Origin: Cytophagaceae bacterium
Lineage (GTDB): Bacteria > Bacteroidota > Bacteroidia > Cytophagales > Cytophagaceae
DNA: 64,000 nucleotides
Reading direction: 5' to 3'
Assembly (NCBI GenBank): GCA_021151805.1
Contig: JAGKWN010000019.1
Span: 1 to 64,000 of the forward strand
Under the pieces are notes generated by a model, which made no database searches, had not been told where the DNA came from, and saw only the letters and a list, made by a program, of their open reading frames with translations. A program made the position numbers and the translations under genes. Below, in pieces: positions 16,295 to 25,191 of the stretch (position 1 is its first letter; every line of letters begins with the position of its first letter).

Positions 16295-17371
16295 TCAATG
16301 AAAAATACGGTCGATTACTTTTTTTCTTCTTTTCAGAAAAGGCTCTTCGATCAGCATTGTGCTCAGTACAGCCGCTGAAAACGTAAGCCCCAGATAACAC
16401 AATACTCCCAGCCAGGTTGCACCCAAACGGTCGTAAATAAAAAATACAAAGACCGGATGCCACAAATACCAATTGTAGCTGTAATAAGCAATCACCTGTA
16501 TAAATTTAATTCCGGAAAAATCTATATAATATACACCTAGTAAAATCAATGCAAAGGCAAACGGAATAATCGTATGCAGGTACATTTTATAAAACAGACT
16601 TTCGTTTGAATAGACAGAACCAACAATGGCTGCCACGAAGATAAGCACACCTAAACAGGTAGACCATACCTGTACATTTCTGTTTTTTATTTTTTCTCCG
16701 TAAAATGTTATAATCAAATTCAACAGCACGCCCCAGCCCAATGCATCAATCCGGTTGTGCGTACTGGCGATTACATCTTTACTGTTCGTAAAAAAATACG
16801 AACAGTGTTTTAAAATAATTCCCGACACAATCACTCCGATCACAAACAGGAACAGTGCTTGCTTCTGTTTTTCAACCGGAAAAACTTTTTGAATGAATAT
16901 ATACAAGATGGGAAGCAAAATATAAAAGTGTTCTTCCACACACAAAGTCCATACGTGATCGAAACTCCAGTGAAAAGGTCCGCCGGTGTAATTCTGATAA
17001 AAGAACAGATAGCGCTTCAAATCCCACAAAGGAATGATCTGATCGGGATGCGACTGACTGTAAAACAATATAGCTACACCTGTGCCCAGCAACAAGAACA
17101 TATAATACGATGGCCAGATCTTAAAACCTCTTTTCAGGAAGAATTCAAAGAATACGATTTTTTTCTGAGTGGTTAAATCCTTCGTCAGCAGTCCGCCGAC
17201 AAGCAAGCCAGAGATCACGAAAAAAATTTCAACACCTAAATATCCGAAAGGAAGTGTGCCCTTGAAATGAAAAAGAACGACTGCAAGTACTGCTATTCCT
17301 CTGAAAAAATCTACACTTGAAATTCGATCCGGATTATTGACAACTTTAAAGACGTTTAGTTTCTGCAGCAT
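16295..17371 (-). CDS. Acyltransferase 3 family membrane protein (OafA/YrhL-like)
   Basis: A 358-residue protein with about ten membrane helices. The N-terminus has RISSVDFFRGIAVLAVVLFH and GYLGVEIFFVISGLLVGGLL, the Acyl_transf_3 signature with the conserved Arg and His of the active site. A mid-protein block FHWSFDHVWTLCVEEHFYIL is the second family hallmark. Such enzymes transfer acetyl or other acyl groups across the membrane to O-antigen, peptidoglycan or glycolipids. Three bases separate it from the ZIP transporter stop region upstream, and the methyltransferase is next, so 16295-18855 reads as one minus-strand operon. Confidence 0.88.
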   Translation of the reverse strand: MLQKLNVFKVVNNPDRISSVDFFRGIAVLAVVLFHFKGTLPFGYLGVEIFFVISGLLVGGLLTKDLTTQKKIVFFEFFLKRGFKIWPSYYMFLLLGTGVAILFYSQSHPDQIIPLWDLKRYLFFYQNYTGGPFHWSFDHVWTLCVEEHFYILLPILYIFIQKVFPVEKQKQALFLFVIGVIVSGIILKHCSYFFTNSKDVIASTHNRIDALGWGVLLNLIITFYGEKIKNRNVQVWSTCLGVLIFVAAIVGSVYSNESLFYKMYLHTIIPFAFALILLGVYYIDFSGIKFIQVIAYYSYNWYLWHPVFVFFIYDRLGATWLGVLCYLGLTFSAAVLSTMLIEEPFLKRRKKVIDRIFH

Positions 17372-17374
17372 GGT

Positions 17375-18112
17375 TTAGCCCATTACGTACTCAACAACTA
17401 CAGCGGTAACTGCGCCGAACAAAGACATCAGCAAGCGATTGGCTTTAAACTTGTGTTGAGGATTGGATTCAAAAAAGATGGTTGTAGAAATATACAGGAA
17501 GTTACCGGCCAGCAAAGCAAACAATAAGCCCATACCTTCGCCGTCAAGAATTCCCTGATCGGATAAATAATCACTTATGAATAAACCCAGCGGCGATGCC
17601 AGCGCAAATACCAGTTGCCAGCCGAAAATAGAAACGCGGGTCTGCATCAATCCAATCAATACAGCGGCCAATGCAAATGCTTCCGGTAGTTTGTGTAGCA
17701 CCAATCCAATCAATAACGTATTGTGATCACCTTCCGCATGCATGTGCGAAGGGTGCATCAATAAGGAACCTTCAAGTAAGCCGTGTACACACATAGCCAG
17801 CATGATGAAATATTTTTTAGAACCTGTATCGTGATCATGCAAATGAATATGTCCGTGCTCCACACCGGTTGAGAAATATTCAATCAGCATTTGCAGAAAA
17901 TACCCGAGTAATACAAAGATTCCTGCCAGTTTGAAATTACCGGATTCAGTAACTGCTTCCGGTAGAATATGAATAACAGTAATAGAAAACAGGTATGCAC
18001 CACTGAAAGACAAAATGAATTTAAAATTCTCTGTACCTTTTGCTGATGTGTAATAAACAAGTATCGCGGGTACAAACGCAACCAAAAATAAAATTAAAGC
18101 ACTAACAAGCAT
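17375..18112 (-). CDS. ZIP-family divalent metal transporter
   Basis: A 245-residue protein with about eight helices. Helix 2 has SITVIHILPEAVTESG, and later helices carry MLAMCVHGLLEGSLL and GLVLHKLPEAFALAAVLIG, the His/Glu metal-binding motifs of ZIP transporters (His-x-x-Pro-Glu). A His-rich loop (VEHGHIHLHDHDTG) between helices is typical of zinc-selective members. It imports Zn2+ or a related ion across the inner membrane. It starts at ATG 18112, five bases after the methyltransferase stop, and ends three bases before the acyltransferase ATG. No Zur-like site was recognised. Confidence 0.88.
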   Translation of the reverse strand: MLVSALILFLVAFVPAILVYYTSAKGTENFKFILSFSGAYLFSITVIHILPEAVTESGNFKLAGIFVLLGYFLQMLIEYFSTGVEHGHIHLHDHDTGSKKYFIMLAMCVHGLLEGSLLMHPSHMHAEGDHNTLLIGLVLHKLPEAFALAAVLIGLMQTRVSIFGWQLVFALASPLGLFISDYLSDQGILDGEGMGLLFALLAGNFLYISTTIFFESNPQHKFKANRLLMSLFGAVTAVVVEYVMG

Positions 18113-18117
18113 GTTTG

Positions 18118-18855
18118 TTATTTTTTAGCAATCATTATTAATCTATCCGACTCAACAGCATCGTAGGCATCTAACTGATAACTTCCGAACACATCTGTTA
18201 AGGTAAGACCTGCAAAGGTAAAGAATCCTTTAAAATCTTCTAAAGTCAGGGCTTTCACTTTTTCAGTAAAGAAATACGGCGTTTCATCTGCTTCAAAACG
18301 AATCTCTTTATGAATGTATCCATCCTGTACATAGCGCTTCAGATGAAACGTAATTCCTTCAATCGTTTTTGTTTCTTCTTCTTTCATCAAATTTACCGCA
18401 CGCGCCACATTCATAAAATCGATAACCAGCGAACCTCCTTTTTTAAGCGCACGCGAAAGTGTTGTAAACGCGGCTTTATCTTCAGCTTCCGTTTCAAAAT
18501 ATCCAAAACTGGTAAACAAATTCAATACATAATCAAACGATTCGTTCCATGCCGGCTTGCGCAGATCATGCACCAGGAATGTTACGCCTGCAGGTGCATG
18601 TGATTGCGCCATGGCAATGCTGGCACTTGAAAGATCTGCTCCCGTTAACGTGTATCCCTTTTCTGCCAGAAACAAGGTATGCCTGCCTTTACCGCAAGGC
18701 AAGTCCAATATGCTGGCGCCTTTTTTAACCTTCAAATGTTCCATGAGATTGGTCAAAAACACTTCCGCTTCTGTTTCGTTGCGGTTGCTATACAAAATAT
18801 GGTAGTACGGGGTATCAAACCAGGTATCAAACCATTCTTTCTGTAACTGAGGCAT
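18118..18855 (-). CDS. Class I SAM-dependent methyltransferase
   Basis: A 245-residue soluble protein. SAM-binding motif I is ASILDLPCGKGRHTLFLAEK, followed by the acidic post-I residue in YTLTGADLS, and motif VLNLFTSFGYF near residue 115, the pattern of the Methyltransf_25/11 group. The N-terminal WFDTWFDTPYYHILYSNRN is shared by a common Bacteroidetes methyltransferase family of unknown substrate. It is the first gene of the three-gene minus-strand unit. The spacer to the divergent ruvB contains a short-period inverted repeat. Confidence 0.85.
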   Translation of the reverse strand: MPQLQKEWFDTWFDTPYYHILYSNRNETEAEVFLTNLMEHLKVKKGASILDLPCGKGRHTLFLAEKGYTLTGADLSSASIAMAQSHAPAGVTFLVHDLRKPAWNESFDYVLNLFTSFGYFETEAEDKAAFTTLSRALKKGGSLVIDFMNVARAVNLMKEEETKTIEGITFHLKRYVQDGYIHKEIRFEADETPYFFTEKVKALTLEDFKGFFTFAGLTLTDVFGSYQLDAYDAVESDRLIMIAKK

Positions 18856-18918
18856 ATTGTTTTTTTAGGGTAGAAATATTTATACAATATTAATCAAAAG
18901 GAAGTTCATTTAAGGGAA

Positions 18919-19028
18919 AAAAGTGTACGGTGTAGAGTGTAAAGTGTAAGTTTTGTTTCTTTAATCAAAGAATCAAGCTTAATAATTTAAAAAACGGCTA
19001 CACTTTTCACTTTTCACTTTACACTTTC
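18919..19028. repeat. Short-period (AGTGTA/AAAGTG) inverted repeat in a spacer
   Basis: The left arm (18919-18950) is built of AGTGTA/AGTGTAA-like words; the right arm (18998-19028) contains their complement as CACTTTTCAC, CACTTT and ACACTTTC. The arms face one another across an AT-rich loop of about 47 bases and could form a long imperfect hairpin. It separates the divergent methyltransferase and ruvB genes. Confidence 0.7.
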
Positions 19029-19049
19029 AATTGACTATCTTTGTATCAC

Positions 19050-20078
19050 ATGCGTGAAGACTACCTAAAATCAGACGACGAACAATTCACCCCGGGTGAA
19101 AAGGAAATTGAAAGAGCCTTACGGCCACTTTCTTTTGAAGATTTTGCCGGCCAGGATAAGATCATCGAAAACCTGAAAGTATTTGTCGGAGCAGCCAGAC
19201 AACGCGGCGAGCCTCTTGATCACGTATTGTTGCATGGTCCTCCGGGCCTTGGAAAGACAACACTTTCCAATATTATCTCGAACGAGTTAAATTCAAATAT
19301 CAAGATCACCTCCGGTCCGGTACTTGAAAAACCAGGCGATCTGGCAGGTTTGTTAACCAATCTTCAGACAAACGATGTATTGTTTATTGATGAGATTCAT
19401 CGTTTGAATTCCGTGGTGGAAGAATATCTGTATTCTGCCATGGAAGATTATAAAATCGATATCATGCTTGATTCGGGTGCCAATGCCCGCAGCATTCAGA
19501 TCGGTTTGAATCCGTTTACATTGATTGGTGCTACTACACGTGCCGGTTTACTTACATCGCCGCTGCGTGCACGTTTCGGCATCAATGCCCGTTTGGAATA
19601 TTACGATGCCAAACTGCTTACGCGCATCATTCAACGTTCTTCCGATTTATTAAATACACCGATTCTCGAAACCGCTGCTTATGAGATTGCCCGCAGAAGC
19701 CGCGGGACCCCTCGTATCGCAAACAACCTGCTGAGACGCACCCGCGATTTCGCGCAGATCAAAGGCGACGGCACCATTACACTAGATATTGCAAAGATGG
19801 CGCTCGAGGCACTGAATGTTGACCATAACGGTTTAGACGATATGGACAACCGCATCCTCATGACCATTATTGATAAATTCAAAGGCGGTCCTGTAGGCCT
19901 TACAACGATTGCTACTGCAGTAAGTGAAGAAGCGGAGACTATTGAAGAAGTATACGAACCTTTCCTGATCCAGGAAGGATATTTAAAACGCACCTCACGG
20001 GGCAGAGAAGTAACTCCGCTTGCGTACAAACATTTACAACGTACGCCTCCTGCACAATCCGGCACCTTATTCGAATAA
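19050..20078 (+). CDS. ruvB: Holliday junction branch migration helicase RuvB
   Basis: A 342-residue AAA+ ATPase with Walker A GPPGLGKT (residues 63-70), Walker B VLFIDEIHRLN, sensor 1 LIGATTRAGLLTSPLR and an arginine-finger region, then the RuvB winged-helix C-terminus (GGPVGLTTIATAVSEEAETI, EPFLIQEGYLKRTSRGR). It forms the hexameric motor that drives branch migration with RuvA at recombination junctions. I start at ATG 19050; a TTG at 19041 is in frame but overlaps a promoter-like TATCTTTG box (19036-19043). No clear -33 box is seen at the right distance. queG follows after three bases. Confidence 0.97.
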   Translation: MREDYLKSDDEQFTPGEKEIERALRPLSFEDFAGQDKIIENLKVFVGAARQRGEPLDHVLLHGPPGLGKTTLSNIISNELNSNIKITSGPVLEKPGDLAGLLTNLQTNDVLFIDEIHRLNSVVEEYLYSAMEDYKIDIMLDSGANARSIQIGLNPFTLIGATTRAGLLTSPLRARFGINARLEYYDAKLLTRIIQRSSDLLNTPILETAAYEIARRSRGTPRIANNLLRRTRDFAQIKGDGTITLDIAKMALEALNVDHNGLDDMDNRILMTIIDKFKGGPVGLTTIATAVSEEAETIEEVYEPFLIQEGYLKRTSRGREVTPLAYKHLQRTPPAQSGTLFE

Positions 20079-20081
20079 GCC

Positions 20082-21020
20082 ATGGCTTCTTTACAAACAT
20101 CGCACCGCACGCGTATTGTGAAAGAAGCAGCCCGGCTTGCAGGCTTTGATTACTGCGGCATTTCCGCTGCACAATTTTTAGAAGAAGAAGCTCCCCGACT
20201 CGAATCCTGGCTGAAACGCAACCAACATGGCACCATGCAATGGATGGAAAATCATTTCGACAAACGTCTCGACCCGCGCAAACTGGTTGATGACGCCCGC
20301 TCCGTTGTTTCTGTCTTATTGAATTATACACCCGAAGATTCCTCTCTTTCAGAAGGCGAAGTCAAAATTTCCCGCTACGCGTATGGCAAAGATTATCACT
20401 ATGTACTGAAAGATAAATTCAAAATCATGCTTGCTTACATCACCGAACACATTGGCGAAGTGCACGGCCGCGCATTTGTAGACTCAGCACCTGTAATGGA
20501 CAAGGTATGGGCGCAGAAAGGCGGACTAGGCTGGGTAGGCAAGCACAGCAATATTTTAACAAAAGATTCGGGTAGTTATTTTTTTATCGGTGAATTGATT
20601 CTGGATCTTGAACTGGATACCGATGGCCCGATCAAAGACTATTGCGGCACCTGCACGCGATGCATCGATGCCTGTCCGACAAACGCCATCACCGAGCCTT
20701 ATCAGGTCAACGGCAGCAAGTGTATCTCCTATCTGACAATTGAATTAAAAGAGCAGATTCCGACAGAATTTAAAGACCAGATGCAGGGCTGGGCATTTGG
20801 CTGTGACATTTGCCAGGAAGTCTGCCCCTGGAACCGTTTTGCAAAGCCTATAAATAAAAATGAGTTCTCCCCTTCGGAAGAACTCAAAAAATACTTTGAA
20901 ATGCCTTTAAAAGAAATCACCAAAGATGTGTTCAATGTCCTTTTTAAAGACTCTGCCATAAAACGAACCAAACTTGAAGGTCTCTCCAGGAATCTGACAT
21001 TCCTAAAAAAAGACGTTTAA
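20082..21020 (+). CDS. queG: Epoxyqueuosine reductase QueG
   Basis: A 312-residue enzyme of the final step of queuosine tRNA modification: cobalamin-dependent reduction of epoxyqueuosine. The N-terminal part has GFDYCGISAAQFLEEEAP and the conserved YGKDYHYVLKDKF segment; the two [4Fe-4S] ferredoxin-like clusters are in CGTCTRCIDACPTNAI and CDICQEVCPWN. The length lacks the C-terminal HEAT-like extension found in longer homologues, a common short form in Bacteroidetes. ATG 20082 is three bases after ruvB, suggesting a shared transcript. Its last four bases overlap a small convergent gene. Confidence 0.95.
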   Translation: MASLQTSHRTRIVKEAARLAGFDYCGISAAQFLEEEAPRLESWLKRNQHGTMQWMENHFDKRLDPRKLVDDARSVVSVLLNYTPEDSSLSEGEVKISRYAYGKDYHYVLKDKFKIMLAYITEHIGEVHGRAFVDSAPVMDKVWAQKGGLGWVGKHSNILTKDSGSYFFIGELILDLELDTDGPIKDYCGTCTRCIDACPTNAITEPYQVNGSKCISYLTIELKEQIPTEFKDQMQGWAFGCDICQEVCPWNRFAKPINKNEFSPSEELKKYFEMPLKEITKDVFNVLFKDSAIKRTKLEGLSRNLTFLKKDV

Positions 21021-21196
21021 GCGAAACAGCGTTTTAAAACCGGCGCATATGTTTGGCCAAAGTGCTCATAACACCAGTTTTTTAACTCCTGAACTTCTTC
21101 AATAATCAGCTCACCTAAATGTTTCAATAATTCTTTCTCAAATAGTTGCTGATCAAAGCTTACCTTTTCAAGAATAAATTTTGTGTAATCTAACAT
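21017..21196 (-). CDS. Small protein of unknown function (59 residues)
   Basis: A complete minus-strand frame: ATG at 21194-21196, TAA at 21017-21019. The product begins MLDYTKFILEKVSFDQQLFE and ends NWCYEHFGQTYAPVLKRCFA. It is amphipathic and helix-rich with an acidic first half and sensible codon use (many GAA, TTA), which fits a real soluble protein and not a shadow. I believe similar short proteins exist across Cytophagales, but cannot name a family. Its tail overlaps the queG stop by four bases. The 132 bases between its start and the BatD-like gene are AT-rich and hold no other feature that I see. Confidence 0.7.
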   Translation of the reverse strand: MLDYTKFILEKVSFDQQLFEKELLKHLGELIIEEVQELKNWCYEHFGQTYAPVLKRCFA

Positions 21197-21328
21197 GTGC
21201 TCTATACGTTGTTTTGGTTGAAAACTTCAATTACTAACGCAAATATTACATGAAAGGTTGCCGGAAGAAATCCATTTGTCGGGTATTTTTCTCATTTTTG
21301 TAATTAAACCACTTAAAAAACCCATTAT

Positions 21329-22750
21329 TTGAATTCAGGAGTGTTATATAGGCCAATTATTGCATTTTTTGTATGTATACTTTTGAACTTTTCTTCAAAT
21401 AGTCAAACTATTTCTTTTAAATGTAATAAGACCACATTACATAAAAATGAATTTTTCAGTATATCTATTACATTTTCAAAAGATGCGAAAAAAGAATACA
21501 AAGGATATAAGACTTATAATTTCCCGGATATAGCCGACATGGTAAAATCCCATACCTATTTTGATGAAAAAGAAGATGCCGATAAAAACTTTGTCATTAC
21601 TCAATGGTATGAGCCTTTAAAGGCAGGTTTCATGTATATTCCAGCCATTTCGGTACAGGCAAAAGGTAAAACTTTTACGAATCCTGCGTTCAGCATAAAT
21701 ATTCTGAATACCCTTGCGGAACAGCCCGTAGAACCACCGGCAGAGGCCTGGATCGGAAAGTCAAAACTGCAGGCGGAAACACCGGAAATTCAATGGCACG
21801 TTACAGCAAACGTACAGGAAGTATATCCTACACAGCCCATTCATATCACAGGCTATATACTTATCCCTTTTAATAACAGTATTCCCTTCACCTTTGTAAA
21901 CAGCAATGAACAAAAGGAATACATCAAGAAAAAATTGAAGAGCAACAATTGCCTGATTCAGGATAAATCATTTGCCTCAGAGTTTAAAAAAGATACAGTC
22001 ATTATTAACCAGGAAAAATATCTGAAATTGATTGTTGTTGATCAGTTTATATTCCCTCAGAAAGCCATAGACATTACACTTCCGGAAACCGAGTGGTATA
22101 TTTACATGTATAAAAAAGGTGTGCACGATGAAGGCATCGCCCGCACACAGGAGAAGCTTGTTCTAAAAGATAAAAGCATTCATATAAAAGTTAAAAGCCT
22201 GCCTAACCAGGGTGTAGACCGCATTGTACCGGTGGGTGTTTTTCACAGCAAGGATTTTCTGGAAGAAAAACGAATCCGCAACGGACAGGCGACTTATTTA
22301 ACCATTATTCTGGAAGGCAATGCTGACCCCGCTTCTATTGGTAAGTTTGAATTTACCTCATCCGATATGGAACTGATGAGCGAGCAGATTGTTTCACAAA
22401 AAACGATAGACGCCGGCGGACAATGGAAGATCCGGAAGGAATTTAAATTTCAGATCAATCCGTTGCGCAGCGGCCAGTATCAAATGGGTGATGCCTTCAG
22501 ATATGTTTATTTCAATTCAAACAAAAATGCGTTTGATACGCTTTATCCAAAATCTTCTTTGAATGTTTATGGCGAACGTGTTAGCGAAAGTAATGCCATG
22601 CTCACGAACGACGAGTTTTACAACCGCTATACCAGCCAGACAAACAACAAGCTATTCCTCACCAAGAACAATGATCTATTCAATCACTTGGCGAACCTGA
22701 TTATTTTAGTTATGTTAGCAGTTACCGCAATCCTTGTTATTAAAAAATGA
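21329..22750 (+). CDS. BatD-like membrane-anchored protein
   Basis: A 473-residue protein with a signal peptide (IIAFFVCILLNFSSNS), a large periplasmic beta-rich region, and one C-terminal helix (NLIILVMLAVTAILVIKK). The early block SFKCNKTTLHKNEFFSISITF and the YEPLKAGFMYIPAISVQAKG strand pair are the BatD ('oxygen tolerance') immunoglobulin-like modules. In other Bacteroidetes BatD acts with BatA/BatB von Willebrand-factor proteins and MoxR, none of which is here. The frame opens at TTG 21329; a GTG four codons later (21341) gives a tidier signal peptide. Its stop overlaps the aroC ATG. Confidence 0.8.
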   Translation: MNSGVLYRPIIAFFVCILLNFSSNSQTISFKCNKTTLHKNEFFSISITFSKDAKKEYKGYKTYNFPDIADMVKSHTYFDEKEDADKNFVITQWYEPLKAGFMYIPAISVQAKGKTFTNPAFSINILNTLAEQPVEPPAEAWIGKSKLQAETPEIQWHVTANVQEVYPTQPIHITGYILIPFNNSIPFTFVNSNEQKEYIKKKLKSNNCLIQDKSFASEFKKDTVIINQEKYLKLIVVDQFIFPQKAIDITLPETEWYIYMYKKGVHDEGIARTQEKLVLKDKSIHIKVKSLPNQGVDRIVPVGVFHSKDFLEEKRIRNGQATYLTIILEGNADPASIGKFEFTSSDMELMSEQIVSQKTIDAGGQWKIRKEFKFQINPLRSGQYQMGDAFRYVYFNSNKNAFDTLYPKSSLNVYGERVSESNAMLTNDEFYNRYTSQTNNKLFLTKNNDLFNHLANLIILVMLAVTAILVIKK

Positions 22751-23829
22751 GCAATACATACGGCACAATATTTCGCATTACCACCTTTGGAGAATCTCAC
22801 GGTAATGCTGTTGGAGTTATAGTGGATGGTTGTCCGCCGAATATAGAAATTGATGAAACATTCATTCAGTCTGAAATGGCCCGAAGAAAACCGGGGCAAT
22901 CCAAGATTGTTACACAACGTCAGGAAGACGATGTGATCGAAATCCTTTCAGGCGTATTTGAAGGAAAATCAACGGGTACACCTATCGCCATGATGGTACG
23001 CAATGCCGATCAGCGCAGCAAAGATTATTCACACATCGCGGACCGTTTCCGTCCGTCGCATGCAGATTATACCTACCACGAAAAGTACGGCACACGTGAT
23101 TACCGCGGTGGCGGCAGAAGCTCTGCCAGAGAAACACTGGCGCGTGTTGCTGCAGGCGCATTAGCAAAAATGATTTTAGCGAAAGCAAATATTAAAATCC
23201 AGGCATACGTATCACAGGTTGGGCCATTAAAACTTACGACTGATTATAAAGATCTGAATATTGCCCATGCGGAAACCAATATCATCCGTTGTCCGGATGA
23301 TGCCATGGCAGAAAAAATGATTGAGTTCATTGACCAGACCCGTTTGAACAGAGATACTGTGGGCGGTGTGGTAAGCTGTGTGATTGAAGGTTCTCCGGCT
23401 GGTCTTGGCGAACCGGTATTTGATAAACTGCATGCAGAACTTGGCAAAGCCATGTTAAGCATCAATGCTGTAAAAGGTTTTGAATATGGCAGCGGTTTTG
23501 AAGGTGTTGCCCAATTCGGTTCGCAACACAACGACAAATTCTACACAGACGCAAACGGGAAGGTACGTACAGAAACCAACCACTCAGGCGGTATACAAGG
23601 CGGCATCAGCAACGGAGAAGATATCTATTTCCGTGTGGCATTTAAGCCAGTTGCTACCATCATGATCGATCAGGAAAGTATTAACGATAAAGGTGAAACA
23701 GTTACCGTAAGCGGTAAGGGCAGGCACGACCCATGTGTGGTGCCCCGTGCAGTACCTATTGTTGAAGCAATGGCTGCAATCGTAATGGTTGATTTTTATT
23801 TAAGAAACAAAGCCATACGTTTTGACTGA
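22747..23829 (+). CDS. aroC: Chorismate synthase
   Basis: A 360-residue enzyme making chorismate from EPSP with reduced FMN, the last step of the shikimate pathway. Hallmarks: N-terminal MSNTYGTIFRITTFGESHG (His18 region), the RRKPGQSKIVTQRQEDD block, YHEKYGTRDYRGGGRSSARE, and C-terminal GKGRHDPCVVPRAVPIVEAM. Length matches the family. The ATG overlaps the stop of the BatD-like gene in an ATGA junction, and the symporter gene overlaps its end by eight bases, so three unrelated functions sit on one transcript. Confidence 0.97.
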   Translation: MSNTYGTIFRITTFGESHGNAVGVIVDGCPPNIEIDETFIQSEMARRKPGQSKIVTQRQEDDVIEILSGVFEGKSTGTPIAMMVRNADQRSKDYSHIADRFRPSHADYTYHEKYGTRDYRGGGRSSARETLARVAAGALAKMILAKANIKIQAYVSQVGPLKLTTDYKDLNIAHAETNIIRCPDDAMAEKMIEFIDQTRLNRDTVGGVVSCVIEGSPAGLGEPVFDKLHAELGKAMLSINAVKGFEYGSGFEGVAQFGSQHNDKFYTDANGKVRTETNHSGGIQGGISNGEDIYFRVAFKPVATIMIDQESINDKGETVTVSGKGRHDPCVVPRAVPIVEAMAAIVMVDFYLRNKAIRFD

Positions 23830-25087
23830 AACAAAAAATAAAAAGCTCCCCCTGCATATACTGATACTGGCAGGAATGGCAATGGGTATTGTCTGGAGCA
23901 TCGCTGCAAGTAATATCAACGGCGGTGCAGCATGGACAACCGCTTACGTAAAACCATTCGGCACAATCTTTATCAAACTTCTTCAAATGCTTGCAATCCC
24001 GCTGATCATCACATCGATCATCAGCGGGATTGCTGGTTTAAGAGACATCAACAAACTCGGTCGTATTGGTGGGCGCACGCTGATACTTTTTACTGTTACC
24101 TGTCTCACCTCTACCATTATAGGTGTTTCACTTGCCACTGCATTCAAGCCCGGCACAGCCATTCCTGAACAAACCAAAACAGCATTGATGCATTCGTATC
24201 AGGAAAAAACATCCGGACTAATCGAAACAGCTCAAGGTAATACAACCAATGCCATGCATATGATCACGGAAATGGTACCGAATAATATCTTTTATGCGAT
24301 GAGTAATAACGGACTCATGTTGCAGGTGGTGATCTTTGCTATTCTCTTTGGTATTGCTTTGACTAAAGTGAATACATCCAAATCTGAAATTGTTGTTCAG
24401 CTGATTGATGGGTTGAATGAAACATTCATGCAGCTGGTAATGCTGGTAATGGTCATTGCACCAGTCGGAGTTTTTGCATTGATCGCATCCATCAGTTTTG
24501 ATGTTCATGTGTTCTTATCGCTGCTGTATTATATGCTCACAGTAATTGCGGGATTAGCCGTTATTCTTTTCATTTTATACCCGCTGATTATAAAACTGTT
24601 TTCTGCGATTACTTATAAAAAATTTTTTAAGACCATGCAACCGGTTTTCCTGATGGCCTTCTCTACCAGTTCCAGTGCCGCGACCTTGCCTGTAACCATG
24701 GATAAGGTTGCAAACGGATTTAATATCAAAAAAGAAATTTCAGATTTTGTTCTTTCGCTGGGCACAACCATCAACATGGATGGCACTGCGCTTTACCAAA
24801 GCATTGCTGCTGTATTCATTGCGCAGGCAACAGGCATGGAGCTCACGACCGGACAACTTATTATTATTGCATTGACCGCAACGCTTTCTGCCGTTGGTGC
24901 TGCCGGTATCCCGGGAGCAGGTATGATCACCCTGATCATCGTACTGGATGCCGTTGAAATCCCTATTGAAGCCATTGCCCTGATCATGGCTCCCGATCGT
25001 TTGCTGGACATGTTCCGCACGGTTATCAACGTTGCGGGAGACGCTTGCGGTGCGATTGCAGTATTTGGGATGGAGAAAAAAGACTAG
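23822..25087 (+). CDS. Dicarboxylate/amino-acid:cation symporter (DAACS family)
   Basis: A 421-residue inner-membrane carrier of the glutamate/aspartate-C4-dicarboxylate family. Signature motifs are present: the serine-rich hairpin AFSTSSSAATLPVTM, the NMDGTALYQSIAAVFIAQ helix and SAVGAAGIPGAGMITL, with C-terminal APDRLLDMFRTVINVAGDA. It couples Na+ or H+ entry to uptake of glutamate, aspartate or dicarboxylates. The start is TTG 23822, inside the last codons of aroC, because the next Met lies within helix 1. The stop TAG is the first part of a CTAG-rich repeat. Confidence 0.92.
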   Translation: MTETKNKKLPLHILILAGMAMGIVWSIAASNINGGAAWTTAYVKPFGTIFIKLLQMLAIPLIITSIISGIAGLRDINKLGRIGGRTLILFTVTCLTSTIIGVSLATAFKPGTAIPEQTKTALMHSYQEKTSGLIETAQGNTTNAMHMITEMVPNNIFYAMSNNGLMLQVVIFAILFGIALTKVNTSKSEIVVQLIDGLNETFMQLVMLVMVIAPVGVFALIASISFDVHVFLSLLYYMLTVIAGLAVILFILYPLIIKLFSAITYKKFFKTMQPVFLMAFSTSSSAATLPVTMDKVANGFNIKKEISDFVLSLGTTINMDGTALYQSIAAVFIAQATGMELTTGQLIIIALTATLSAVGAAGIPGAGMITLIIVLDAVEIPIEAIALIMAPDRLLDMFRTVINVAGDACGAIAVFGMEKKD

Positions 25088-25122
25088 TTACCAGGTGCTA
25101 GTCATTAGTTGCTAGGCTAGAG
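25084..25122. repeat. CTAG-rich spacer repeat, locus 1
   Basis: Starts in the stop codon of the symporter gene and runs as CTAG-centred words (CTAGTTACC, AGGTGCTAGTCATTAG, TTGCTAGGCTAG). The core AGGTGCTAG at 25093-25101 recurs, in opposite orientation, at 41608-41616 and 56983-56991. A short GAGTAA run follows at about 25124-25141. Confidence 0.75.
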
Positions 25123-25138
25123 CAAGAGTAAGAGTAAG

Positions 25139-25179
25139 AGTACCGAGTATTAAGTACTCTGTACTTAATACTCGGTACT
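25139..25179. terminator. Perfect 19-bp hairpin in a convergent spacer
   Basis: Arm 25139-25157, loop TCT, arm 25161-25179, all 19 pairs matching. The arm is itself made of GTACT/AGTA words. It lies between the convergent symporter and MFS genes. There is no clean T tract on either side, so terminator function is likely only by position. Confidence 0.5.
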
Positions 25180-25191
25180 TCATCCTTTTAA

